NCBI GenBank assembly: GCA_963691705.1 | Contig: OY829539.1 | Location: 7,690,501-7,754,500, forward strand | DNA length: 64,000 nt | DNA from: Viola odorata | Lineage: Eukaryota; Streptophyta; Magnoliopsida; Malpighiales; Violaceae | Reading direction: 5' to 3' | Shown: piece after piece, positions 33,628 through 47,400 of the stretch | How the letters are laid out: the number at the start of each line of letters is the position of its first letter | Position numbering within the stretch: the stretch's first letter is position 1 | Notes under the pieces: model-generated | What the model was told of the DNA's origin: nothing | The model's database searches: none | Seen by the model: the letters and a program-made list of their open reading frames with translations, nothing else | Position numbers and translations under genes: made by a program

Positions 33628-36600
33628 ATCGAGACCTCGGCAATTGACGGGTTTGATCATTCCAGTGCTTTGGTTGTTTGTGTTCATGTTTTGGGACTGT
33701 TTTTTATTTTGTGAATGCTCAAGGGCGAGCATTGGGCAGTGTGGGGATATTTGATTACATGTATTTTATGCATGTTTTTCCTTCCATTCTTACCTCGATT
33801 TAGGCCTTGATACTACTAATTCGCTCGTGTTTCCATCTTTCTCGCAGATCAACGCCAAGAAGGAGAAATGTGCGAAAAGACATACTTTCTGGGCAATTTC
33901 AGAAGAGTTTAAGCTTCAAGACTAGCGTCGAGACCATAGACACCAATTTCTCCATGTACTAATGTACTCGGATTGATATGCAAACTCTATTTTTGTGCTG
34001 TGTTATCTGCATTTTGAGTGACTAAACATATAGCCTTGTTTGCGAGCGAGTGAGTAAACACATATCTGGTGAGGGCTGCTCGTGACTAGGCCTGATGTGG
34101 AAAAGTTCTACCTTTGGGGTCGGTATCCCAATGCTTTAATGCAGGTGTGCATCTAGGTAGGAAGCGCCTTATCGAGACCTCGGCAATTGACGGGTTTGAT
34201 CATTCCAGTGCTTTGGTTATTTGTGTTCATGTTTTGAAACTGCTTTTTATTTTGTGAATGCTCAAGGGCGAGCATTGGGCAGTGTGGGGATATTTAATTT
34301 CATGTATTTTATGCATGTTTTTCCTTCCATTCTTACCTTGATTTAGGCCTTGATACTACTAATTCGCTCGTGTTTCCATCTTTATCGCAGATCAAGGCCA
34401 AGAAGCAGAAATGTGCTAAACGACATACTTTCTGGGCAATTTCAGAAGAGTTTAAGCTTCAAGACTAGCGTCGAGACCATGGACACCAATTTCTCCATGT
34501 ACTAATGTACTCGGATTGATATGCAAACTCTATTTTTGTGCTGTGTTATCTGCATTTTGAGTGACTAAACATATAGCCTTGTTTGCGAGCGAGTGAGTAA
34601 ACACATATCTGGTGAGGGCTGCTCGTGACTAGGCCTGATGTGGAAAAGTTCTACCTTTGGGGTCGGTATCCCAATGCTTTAATGCAGGTGTGCATCTAGG
34701 CAGGAAGCGCCTTATCGAGACCTCGGCAATTGACGGGTTTGATCATTCCAGTGCTTTGGTTGTTTGTGTTCATGTTTTGGGACTGTTTTTTATTTTGTGA
34801 ATGCTCAAGGGCGAGCATTGGGCAGTGTGGGGATATTTGATTACATGTATTTTATGCATGTTTTTCCTTCCATTCTTACCTCGATTTAGGCCTTGATACT
34901 ACTAATTCGCTCGTGTTTCCATCTTTCTCGCAGATCAACGCCAAGAAGGAGAAATGTGCGAAAAGACATACTTTCTGGGCAATTTCAGAAGAGTTTAAGC
35001 TTCAAGACTAGCGTCGAGACCATAGACACCAATTTCTCCATGTACTAATGTACTCGGATTGATATGCAAACTCTATTTTTGTGCTGTGTTATCTGCATTT
35101 TGAGTGACTAAACATATAGCCTTGTTTGCGAGCGAGTGAGTAAACACATATCTGGTGAGGGCTGCTCGTGACTAGGCCTGATGTGGAAAAGTTCTACCTT
35201 TGGGGTCGGTATCCCAATGCTTTAATGCAGGTGTGCATCTAGGCAGGAAGCGCCTTATCGAGACCTCGGCAATTGACGGGTTTGATCATTCCAGTGCTTT
35301 GGTTATTTGTGTTCATGTTTTGAAACTGTTTTTTATTTTGTGAATGCTCAAGGGCGAGCATTGGGCAGTGTGGGGATATTTGATTACATGTATTTTATGC
35401 ATGTTTTTCCTTCCATTCTTACCTCGATTTAGGCCTTGATACTACTAATTCACTCGTGTTTCCATCTCTATCGCAGATCAAGGCCAAGAAGCAGAAATGT
35501 GCTAAAAGACATACTTTCTGGGCAATTTCAGAAGAGTTTAAGCTTCAAGACTAGCGTCGAGACCATAGACACCAATTTCTCCATGTACTAAGTTACTCGA
35601 ATTGATATGCAAACTCTATTTTTGTGCTGTGTTATCTGCATTTTGAGTGACTAAACATATAGCCTTGTTTGCGAGCGAGTGAGTAAACACATATCTGGTG
35701 AGGGCTGCTCGTGACTAGGCCTGATGTGGAAAAGTTCTACCTTTGGGGTTGATATCCCAATGCTTTAATGCAGGTGTGCATCTAGGCAGGAAGCGCCTTA
35801 TCGAGACCTCGGCAATTGACGGGTTTGATCATTCCAGTGCTTTGGTTATTTGTGTTCATGTTTTGAAACTGTTTTTTATTTTGTGAATGCTCAAGGGCGA
35901 GCCTTGGGCAGTGTGGGGATATTTGATTACATGTATTTTATGCATGTTTTTCCTTCCATTCTTACCTCGATTTAGGCCTTGATACTACTAATTCACTCGT
36001 GTTTCCATCTCTATCGCAGATCAAGGCCAAGAAGCAGAAATGTGCTAAAAGACATACTTTCTGGGCAATTTTAGAAGAGTTTAAGCTTCAAGACTAGCGT
36101 CGAGACCATAGACACCAATTTCTCCATGTACTAAGTTACTCGAATTGATATGCAAACTCTATTTTTGTGCTGTGTTATCTGCATTTTGAGTGACTAAACA
36201 TATAGCCTTGTTTGCGAGCGAGTGAGTAAACACATATCTGGTGAGGGCTGCTCGTGACTAGGCCTGATGTGGAAAAGTTCTACCTTTGGGGTCGGTATCC
36301 CAATGCTTTAATGCAGGTGTGCATCTAGGCAGGAAGCGCCTTATCGAGACCTCGGCAATTGACGGGTTTGATCATTCCAGTGCTTTGGTTATTTGTGTTC
36401 ATGTTTTGAAACTGTTTTTTATTTTGTGAATGCTCAAGGGCGAGCATTGGGCAGTGTGGGGATATTTAATTTCATGTATTTTATGCATGTTTTTCCTTCC
36501 ATTCTTACCTTGATTTAGGGCTTGATACTACTAATTCGCTCGTGTTTCCATCTTTATCGCAGATCAAGGCCAAGAAGCAGAAATGTGCTAAACGACATAC

Positions 36601-39600
36601 TTTCTGGGCTATTTCAGAAGAGTTTAAGCTTCAAGACTAGCGTCGATACCATAGACACCAATTTCTCCATGTACTAATGTACTCGGATTGATATGCAAAC
36701 TCTATTTTTGTGCTGTGTTATCTGCATTTTGAGTGACTAAACATATAGCCTTGTTTGCGAGCGAGTGAGTAAACACATATCTGGTGAGGGATGCTCGTGA
36801 CTAGGCCTGATGTGGAAAAGTTCTACCTTTGGGGTCGGTATCCCAATGCTTTAATGCAGGTGTGCATCTAGGCAGGAAGCGCCTTATCGAGACCTCGGCA
36901 ATTGTCGGGTTTGATCATTCCTGCGCTTTGGTTGTTTGTGTTCATGTTTTGGGACTGTTTTTTATTTTGTGAATGCTCAAGGGCGAGAATTGGGCAGTGT
37001 GGGGATATTTGATTTCATGTATTTTATGCATGTTTTTCCTTCCATTCTTACCTTGATTTAGGCCTTGATACTACTAATTCGCTCGTGTTTCCATCTTTAT
37101 CGCAGATCAAGGCCAAGAAGCAGAAATGTGCTAAACGACATACTTTCTGGGCAATTTCAGAAGAGTTTAAGCTTCAAGACTAGCGTCGAGACCATAGACA
37201 CCAATTTCTCCATGTACTAATGTACTCGGATTGATATGCAAACTCTATTTTTGTGCTGTGTTATCTGCATTTTGAGTGACTAAACATATAGCCTTGTTTG
37301 CGAGCGAGTGAGTAAACACATATCTGGTGAGGGCTGCTCGTGACTAGGCCTGATGTGGAAAAGTTCTACCTTTGGGGTCGGTATCCCAATGCTTTAATGC
37401 AGGTGTGCATCTAGGCAGGAAGCGCCATATCGACACCTCGGCAATTGTCGGGTTTGATCATTCCTGCGCTTTGGTTGTTTGTGTTCATGTTTTGGGACTA
37501 TTTTTTATTTTGTGAATGCTCAAGGGCGAGAATTGGGCAATGTGGGGATATTTGATTTCATGAATTTTATGCATGTTTTTCCTTCCATTCTTACCTTGAT
37601 TTAGGCCTTGATACTACTAATTCGCTCGTGTTTCCATCTTTATCGCAGATCAAGGCCAAGAAGCAGAAATGTGCTAAACGACATACTTTCTGGGCAATTT
37701 CAGAAGAGTTTAAGCTTCAAGACTAGCGTCGAGACCATAGACACCAATTTCTCCATGTACTAATGTACTCGGATTGATATGCAAACTCTATTTTTGTGCT
37801 GTGTTATCTGCATTTTGAGTGACTAAACATATAGCCTTGTTTGCGAGCGAGTGAGTAAACACATATCTGGTGAGGGCTGCTCATGACTAGGCCTGATGTG
37901 GAAAAGTTCTACCTTTGGGGTCGGTATCCCAATGCTTTAATGCAGGTGTGCATCTAGGCAGGAAGCGCCTTATCGAGACCTCGGCAATTGACGGGTTTGA
38001 TCATTCCAGTGCTTTGGTTGTTTGTGTTCATGTTTTGGGACTGGTTTTTATTTTGTGAATGCTCAAGGGCGAGCATTGGGCAGTGTGGGGATATTTGATT
38101 ACATGTATTTTATGCATGTTTTTCCTTCCATTCTTACCTCGATTTAGGCCTTGATACTACTAATTCGCTCGTGTTTCCATCTTTCTCGCAGATCAACGCC
38201 AAGAAGGAGAAATGTGCGAAAAGACATACTTTCTGGGCAATTTCAGAAGAGTTTAAGCTTCAAGACTAGCGTCGAGACCATAGACACCAATTTCTCCATG
38301 TACTAATGTACTCGGATTGATATGCAAACTCTATTTTTGTGCTGTGTTATCTGCATTTTGAGTGACTAAACATATAGCCTTGTTTGCGAGCGAGTGAGTA
38401 AACACATATCTGGTGAGGGCTGCTCGTGACTAGGCCTGATGTGGAAAAGTTCTACCTTTGGGGTCGGTATCCCAATGCTTTAATGCAGGTGTGCATCTAG
38501 GTAGGAAGCGCCTTATCGAGACCTCGGCAATTGACGGGTTTGATCATTCCAGTGCTTTGGTTATTTGTGTTCATGTTTTGAAACTGCTTTTTATTTTGTG
38601 AATGCTCAAGGGCGAGCATTGGGCAGTGTGGGGATATTTAATTTCATGTATTTTATGCATGTTTTTCCTTCCATTCTTACCTTGATTTAGGCCTTGATAC
38701 TACTAATTCGCTCGTGTTTCCATCTTTATCGCAGATCAAGGCCAAGAAGCAGAAATGTGCTAAACGACATACTTTCTGGGCAATTTCAGAAGAGTTTAAG
38801 CTTCAAGACAAGCGTCGAGACCATGGACACCAATTTCTCCATGTACTAATGTACTTGGATTGATATGCAAACTCTATTTTTGTGCTGTGTTATCTGCATT
38901 TTGAGTGACTAAACATATAGCCTTGTTTGCGAGCGAGTGAGTAAACACATATCTGGTGAGGGCTGCTCGTGACTAGGCCTGATGTGGAAAAGTTCTACCT
39001 TTGGGGTCGGTATCCCAATGCTTTAATGCAGGTGTGCATCTAGGCAGGAAGCGCCTTATCGAGACCTCGGCAATTGACGGGTTTGATCATTCCAGTGCTT
39101 TGGTTGTTTGTGTTCATGTTTTGGGACTGTTTTTTATTTTGTGAATGCTCAAGGGCGAGCATTGGGCAGTGTGGGGATATTTGATTACATGTATTTTATG
39201 CATGTTTTTCCTTCCATTCTTACCTCGATTTAGGCCTTGATACTACTAATTCGCTCGTGTTTCCATCTTTCTCGCAGATCAACGCCAAGAAGGAGAAATG
39301 TGCAAAAAGACATACTTTCTGGGCAATTTCAGAAGAGTTTAAGCTTCAAGACTAGCGTCGAGACCATAGACACCAATTTCTCCATGTACTAATGTACTCG
39401 GATTGATATGCAAACTCTATTTTTGTGCTGTGTTATCTGCATTTTGAGTGACTAAACATATAGCCTTGTTTGCGAGCGAGTGAGTAAACACATATCTGGT
39501 GAGGGCTGCTCGTGACTAGGCCTGATGTGGAAAAGTTCTACCTTTGGGGTCGGTATCCCAATGCTTTAATGCAGGTGTGCATCTAGGCAGGAAGCGCCTT
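33628..39600 (+). repeat. Octameric higher-order repeat, 4344 bp, about 1.4 units
   Basis: A C A B' B' C D D at 33628-37971, then A C A again from 37972. The two second-position C copies (34171 and 38515) share the rare variants CTAGGTAGG, CTGCTTTTTATT and CCATGGACACC, which anchors the 8-monomer period. The GGGGTTGATATCCC marker at 35749 links this unit to the blocks left of the retrotransposon. Confidence 0.78.
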
Positions 39601-40143
39601 ATCGAGACCTCGGCAATTGACGGGTTTGATCATTCCAGTGCTTTGGTTGTTTGTGTTCATGTTTTGGGACTGTTTTTTATTTTGTGAATGCTCAAGGGCG
39701 AGCATTGGGCAGTGTGGGGATATTTGATTACATGTATTTTATGCATGTTTTTCCTTCCATTCTTACCTCGATTTAGGCCTTGATACTACTAATTCGCTCG
39801 TGTTTCCATCTTTCTCGCAGATCAACGCCAAGAAGGAGAAATGTGCGAAAAGACATACTTTCTGGGCAATTTCAGAAGAGTTTAAGCTTCAAGACTAGCA
39901 TCGAGACCATAGACACCAATTTCTCCATGTACTAATGTACTCGGATTGATATGCAAACTCTATTTTTGTGCTGTGTTATCTGCATTTTGAGTGACTAAAC
40001 ATATAGCCTTGTTTGCGAGCGAGTGAGTAAACACATATCTGGTGAGGGCTGCTCGTGAGTAGGCCTGATGTGGAAAAGTTCTACCTTTGGGGTCGGTATC
40101 CCAATGCTTTAATGCATGTGTGCATCTAGGCAGGAAGCGCCTT

Positions 40144-40686
40144 ATCGAGACCTCGGCAATTGACGGGTTTGATCATTCCAGTGCTTTGGTTATTTGTGTT
40201 CATGTTTTGACACTGTTTTTTATTTTGTGAATGCTCAAGGGCGAGCATTGGGCAGTGTGGGGATATTTGATTTCATGTATTTTATGCATGTTTTTCCTTC
40301 CATTCTTACCTTGATTTAGGCCTTGATACTACTAATTCGCTCGTGTTTCCATCTTTCTCGCAGATCAACGCCAAGAAGGAGAAATGTGCGAAAAGAAATA
40401 CTTTCTGGGCAATTTCAGAAGAGTTTAAGCTTCAAGACTAGCGTCGAGACCATAGACACCAATTTCTCCATGTACTAATGTACTCGGATTGATATGCAAA
40501 CTATATTTTTGTGCTGTGTTATCTGCATTTTGAGTGACTAAACATATAGCCTTGTTTGCGAGTGAGTGAGTAAACACATATCTGGTGAGGGCTGCTCGTG
40601 ACTAGGCCTGATGTGGAAAAGTTCTACCTTTGGGGTCGGTATCCCAATGCTTTAATGCAGGTGTGCATCTAGGCAGGAAGCGCCTT
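40144..40686 (+). repeat. Diverged boundary monomer between two array domains
   Basis: This copy carries several private changes: TTGACACTG, AAAAGAAATAC, AACTATATTT and GCGAGTGAGTGAG. It also mixes a C/D-like front part with an A-like TTTCTCGCAG part. To its left are A/B'/C/D monomers; to its right the E and F types first appear. It marks a domain junction that has escaped recent homogenisation. Confidence 0.7.
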
Positions 40687-43600
40687 ATCGAGACCTCGGC
40701 AATTGACGGGTTTGATCATTCCAGTGCTTTGGTTGTTTATGTTCATGTTTTGGGACTGTTTTTTATTTTGTGAATGCTCAAGGGCGAGCATTGGGCAGTG
40801 TGGGGATATTTGATTACATGTATTTTATGCATGTTTTTCCTTCCATTCTTACCTCGATTTAGGCTTTGATACTACAAATTCGCTCGTGATTCCATCTTTC
40901 TCGCAGATCAAGGCCAAGAAGGAGAAATGTGCGAAAAGACATACTTTCTGGGCAATTTCAGAAGAGTTTAAGCTTCAAGACTAGCGTCGAGACCATAGAC
41001 ACCAATTTCTCCATGTACTAATGTACTCGGATTGATATGCAAACTCTATTTTTGTGCTGTGTTATCTGCATTTTGAGTGACTAAACATATAGCCTTGTTT
41101 GCGAGCGAGTGAGTAAACACATATCTGGTGAGGGCTGCTCGTGACTAGGCCTGATGTGGAAAAGTTCTACCTTTGGGGTCGGTATCCCAATGCTTTAATG
41201 CAGGTGTGCATCTAGGCAGGAAGCGCCTTATCGAGACCTCGGCAATTGTCGGGTTTGATCATTCCTGCGCTTTGGTTGTTTGTGTTCATGTTTTGGGACT
41301 GTTTTTTATTTTGTGAATGCTCAAGGGCGAGAATTGGGCAGTGTGGGGATATTTGATTTCATGAATTTTATGCATGTTTTTCCTTCCATTCTTACCTTGA
41401 TTTAGGCCTTGATACTACTAATTCGCTCGTGTTTCCATCTTTATCGCAGATCAAGGCCAAGAAGCAGAAATGTGCTAAACGACATACTTTCTGGGCAATT
41501 TCAGAAGAGTTTAAGCTTCAAGACTAGCGTCGAGACCATAGACACCAATTTCTCCATGTACTAATGTACTCGGATTGATATGCAAACTCTATTTTTGTGC
41601 TGTGTTATCTGCATTTTGAGTGACTAAACATATAGCCTTGTTTGCGAGCGAGTGAGTAAACACATATCTGGTGAGGGCTGCTCGTGACTAGGCCTGATGT
41701 GGAAAAGTTCTACCTTTGGGGTCGGTATCCCAATGCTTTAATGCAGGTGTGCATCTAGGCAGGAAGCGCCTTATCGAGACCTCGGCAATTGACGGGTTTG
41801 ATCATTCCTGTCCTTTGGTTGTTTGTGTTCATGTTTTGGGACTGTTTTTTATTTTGTGAATGCTCAAGGGCGAGCATTGGGCAGTGTGGGGATATTTGAT
41901 TACATGTATTTTATGCATGTTTTTCCTTCCATTCTTACCTCGATTTAGGCCTTGATACTACTAATTCGCTCGTGTTTCCATCTTTCTCGCAGATCAACGC
42001 CAAGAAGGAGAAATGTGCGAAAAGACATACTTTCTGGGCAATTTCAGAAGAGTTTAAGCTTCAAGACTAGCGTCGAGACCATAGACACCAATTTCTCCAT
42101 GTACTAATGTACTCGGATTGATATGCAAACTCTATTTTTGTGCTGTGTTATCTGCATTTTGAGTGACTAAACATATAGCCTTGTTTGCGAGCGAGTGAGT
42201 AAACACATATCTGGTGAGGGCTGCTCGTGACTAGGCCTGATGTGGAAAAGTTCTACCTTTGGGGTCGGTATCCCAATGCTTTAATGCAGGTGTGCATCTA
42301 GGCAGGAAGCGCCTTATCGAGACCTCGGCAATTGACGGGTTTGATCATTCCAGTGCTTTGGTTGTTTATGTTCATGTTTTGGGACTGTTTTTTATTTTGT
42401 GAATGCTCAAGGGCGAGCATTGGGCAGTGTGGGGATATTTGATTACATGTATTTTATGCATGTTTTTCCTTCCATTCTTACCTCGATTTAGGCTTTGATA
42501 CTACAAATTCGCTCGTGATTCCATCTTTCTCGCAGATCAAGGCCAAGAAGGAGAAATGTGCGAAAAGACATACTTTCTGGGCAATTTCAGAAGAGTTTAA
42601 GCTTCAAGACTAGCGTCGAGACCATAGACACCAATTTCTCCATGTACTAATGTACTCGGATTGATATGCAAACTCTATTTTTGTGCTGTGTTATCTGCAT
42701 TTTGAGTGACTAAACATATAGCCTTGTTTGCGAGCGAGTGAGTAAACACATATCTGGTGAGGGCTGCTCGTGAGTAGGCCTGATGTGGAAAAGTTCTACC
42801 TTTGGGGTCGGTATCCCAATGCTTTAATGCAGGTGTGCATCTAGGCAGGAAGCGCCTTATCGAGACCTCGGCAATTGACGGGTTTGATCATTCCAGTGCT
42901 TTGGTTATTTGTGTTCATGTTTTGAAACTGTTTTTTATTTTGTGAATGCTCAAGGGCGAGCATTGGGCAGTGTGGGGATATTTGATTACATGTATTTTAT
43001 GCATGTTTTTCCTTCCATTCTTACCTCGATTTAGGCCTTGATACTACTAATTCACTCGTGTTTCCATCTCTATCGCAGATCAAGGCCAAGAAGCAGAAAT
43101 GTGCTAAAAGACATACTTTCTGGGCAATTTCAGAAGAGTTTAAGCTTCAAGACTAGCGTCGAGACCATAGACACCAATTTCTCCATGTACTAAGTTACTC
43201 GAATTGATATGCAAACTCTATTTTTGTGCTGTGTTATCTGCATTTTGAGTGACTAAACATATAGCCTTGTTTGCGAGCGAGTGAGTAAACACATATCTGG
43301 TGAGGGCTGCTCGTGACTAGGCCTGATGTGGAAAAGTTCTACCTTTGGGGTCGGTATCCCAATGCTTTAATGCAGGTGTGCATCTAGGCAGGAAGCGCCT
43401 TATCGAGACCTCGGCAATTGACGGGTTTGATCATTCCAGTGCTTTGGTTATTTGTGTTCATGTTTTGGGACTGTTTTTTATTTTGTGAATGCTCAAGGGC
43501 GAGAATTGGGCAGTGTGGGGATATTTGATTTCATGAATTTTATGCATGTTTTTCCTTCCATTCTTACCTTGATTTAGGCCTTGATACTACTAATTCGCTC

Positions 43601-44487
43601 GTGTTTCCATCTTTATCGCAGATCAAGGCCAAGAAGCAGAAATGTGCTAAACGACATACTTTCTGGGCAATTTCAGAAGAGTTTAAGCTTCAAGACTAGC
43701 GTCGAGACCATAGACACCAATTTCTCCATGTACTAATGTACTCGGATTGATATGCAAACTCTATTTTTGTGCTGTGTTATCTGCATTTTGAGTGACTAAA
43801 CATATAGCCTTGTTTGCGAGCGAGTGAGTAAACACATATCTGGTGAGGGCTGCTCGTGACTAGGCCTGATGTGGAAAAGTTCTACCTTTGGGGTCGGTAT
43901 CCCAATGCTTTAATGCAGGTGTGCATCTAGGCAGGAAGCGCCTTATCGAGACCTCGGCAATTGACGGGTTTGATCATTCCTGTCCTTTGGTTGTTTGTGT
44001 TCATGTTTTGGGACTGTTTTTTATTTTGTGAATGCTCAAGGGCGAGCATTGGGCAGTGTGGGGATATTTGATTACATGTATTTTATGCATGTTTTTCCTT
44101 CCATTCTTACCTCGATTTAGGCCTTGATACTACTAATTCGCTCGTGTTTCCATCTTTCTCGCAGATCAACGCCAAGAAGGAGAAATGTGCGAAAAGACAT
44201 ACTTTCTGGGCAATTTCAGAAGAGTTTAAGCTTCAAGACTAGCGTCGAGACCATAGACACCAATTTCTCCATGTACTAATGTACTCGGATTGATATGCAA
44301 ACTCTATTTTTGTGCTGTGTTATCTGCATTTTGAGTGACTAAACATATAGCCTTGTTTGCGAGCGAGTGAGTAAACACATATCTGGTGAGGGCTGCTCGT
44401 GACTAGGCCTGATGTGGAAAAGTTCTACCTTTGGGGTCGGTATCCCAATGCTTTAATGCAGGTGTGCATCTACGCAGGAAGCGCCTT

Positions 44488-47400
44488 ATCGAGACCTCGG
44501 CAATTGACGGGTTTGATCATTCCAGTGCTTTGGTTGTTTATGTTCATGTTTTGGGACTGTTTTTTATTTTGTGAATGCTCAAGGGCGAGCATTGGGCAGT
44601 GTGGGGATATTTGATTACATGTATTTTATGCATGTTTTTCCTTCCATTCTTACCTCGATTTAGGCTTTGATACTACAAATTCGCTCGTGATTCCATCTTT
44701 CTCGCAGATCAAGGCCAAGAAGGAGAAATGTGCGAAAAGACATACTTTCTGGGCAATTTCAGAAGAGTTTAAGCTTCAAGACTAGCGTCGAGACCATAGA
44801 CACCAATTTCTCCATGTACTAATGTACTCGGATTGATATGCAAACTCTATTTTTGTGCTGTGTTATCTGCATTTTGAGTGACTAAACATATAGCCTTGTT
44901 TGCGAGCGAGTGAGTAAACACATATCTGGTGAGGGCTGCTCGTGAGTAGGCCTGATGTGGAAAAGTTCTACCTTTGGGGTCGGTATCCCAATGCTTTAAT
45001 GCAGGTGTGCATCTAGGCAGGAAGCGCCTTATCGAGACCTCGGCAATTGACGGGTTTGATCATTCCAGTGCTTTGGTTATTTGTGTTCATGTTTTGAAAC
45101 TGTTTTTTATTTTGTGAATGCTCAAGGGCGAGCATTGGGCAGTGTGGGGATATTTGATTACATGTATTTTATGCATGTTTTTCCTTCCATTCTTACCTCG
45201 ATTTAGGCCTTGATACTACTAATTCACTCGTGTTTCCATCTCTATCGCAGATCAAGGCCAAGAAGCAGAAATGTGCTAAAAGACATACTTTCTGGGCAAT
45301 TTCAGAAGAGTTTAAGCTTCAAGACTAGCGTCGAGACCATAGACACCAATTTCTCCATGTACTAAGTTACTCGAATTGATATGCAAACTCTATTTTTGTG
45401 CTGTGTTATCTGCATTTTGAGTGACTAAACATATAGCCTTGTTTGCGAGCGAGTGAGTAAACACATATCTGGTGAGGGCTGCTCGTGACTAGGCCTGATG
45501 TGGAAAAGTTCTACCTTTGGGGTCGGTATCCCAATGCTTTAATGCAGGTGTGCATCTAGGCAGGAAGCGCCTTATCGAGACCTCGGCAATTGACGGGTTT
45601 GATCATTCCAGTGCTTTGGTTATTTGTGTTCATGTTTTGGAACTGTTTTTTATTTTGTGAATGCTCAAGGGCGAGCATTGGGCAGTGTGGGGATATTTAA
45701 TTTCATGTATTTTGTGCATGTTTTTCCTTCCATTCTTACCTTGATTTAGGCCTTGATACTACTAATTCGCTCGTGTTTCCATCTTTATCGCAGATCAAGG
45801 CCAAGAAGCAGAAATGTGCTAAACGACATACTTTCTGGGCAATTTCAGAAGAGTTTAAGCTTCAAGACTAGCGTCGAGACCATAGACACCAATTTCTCCA
45901 TGTACTAATGTACTCGGATTGATATGCAAACTCTATTTTTGTGCTGTGTTATCTGCTTTTTGACTGACTAAACATATAGCCTTGTTTGCGAGCGAGTGAG
46001 TAAACACATATCTGGTGAGGGCTGCTCGTGACTAGGCCTGATGTGGAAAAGTTCTACCTTTGGGGTCGGTATCCCAATGCTTTAATGCAGGTGTGCATCT
46101 AGGCAGGAAGCGCCTTATCGAGACCTCGGCAATTGTCGGGTTTGATCATTCCTGCGCTTTGGTTGTTTGTGTTCATGTTTTGGGACTGTTTTTTATTTTG
46201 TGAATGCTCAAGGGCGAGAATTGGGCAGTGTGGGGATATTTGATTTCATGAATTTTATGCATGTTTTTCCTTCCATTCTTACCTTGATTTAGGCCTTGAT
46301 ACTACAAATTCGCTCGTGTTTCCATCTTTATCGCAGATCAAGGCCAAGAAGCAGAAATGTGCTAAACGACATACTTTCTGGGCAATTTCAGAAGAGTTTA
46401 AGCTTCAAGACTAGCGTCGAGACCATAGACACCAATTTCTCCATGTACTAATGTACTCGGATTGATATGCAAACTCTATTTTTGTGCTGTGTTATCTGCA
46501 TTTTGAGTGACTAAACATATAGCCTTGTTTGCGAGCGAGTGAGTAAACACATATCTGGTGAGGGCTGCTCGTGACTAGGCCTGATGTGGAAAAGTTCTAC
46601 CTTTGGGGTCGGTATCCCAATGCTTTAATGCAGGTGTGCATCTAGGCAGGAAGCGCCTTATCGAGACCTCGGCAATTGACGGGTTTGATCATTCCTGTCC
46701 TTTGGTTGTTTGTGTTCATGTTTTGGGACTGTTTTTTATTTTGTGAATGCTCAAGGGCGAGCATTGGGCAGTGTGGGGATATTTGATTACATGTATTTTA
46801 TGCATGTTTTTCCTTCCATTCTTACCTCGATTTAGGCCTTGATACTACTAATTCGCTCGTGTTTCCATCTTTCTCGCAGATCAACGCCAAGAAGGAGAAA
46901 TGTGCGAAAAGACATACTTTCTGGGCAATTTCAGAAGAGTTTAAGCTTCAAGACTAGCGTCGAGACCATAGACACCAATTTCTCCATGTACTAATGTACT
47001 CGGATTGATATGCAAACTCTATTTTTGTGCTGTGTTATCTGCATTTTGAGTGACTAAACATATAGCCTTGTTTGCGAGCGAGTGAGTAAACACATATCTG
47101 GTGAGGGCTGCTCGTGACTAGGCCTGATGTGGAAAAGTTCTACCTTTGGGGTCGGTATCCCAATGCTTTAATGCAGGTGTGCATCTAGGCAGGAAGCGCC
47201 TTATCGAGACCTCGGCAATTGACGGGTTTGATCATTCCAGTGCTTTGGTTGTTTATGTTCATGTTTTGGGACTGTTTTTTATTTTGTGAATGCTCAAGGG
47301 CGAGCATTGGGCAGTGTGGGGATATTTGATTACATGTATTTTATGCATGTTTTTCCTTCCATTCTTACCTCGATTTAGGCTTTGATACTACAAATTCGCT

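Noticed and set aside
44399..44614. 71-codon open frame inside the satellite
   Set aside because: It begins with GTG and depends on a single change of TAG to TAC at 44471-44473 in one monomer.
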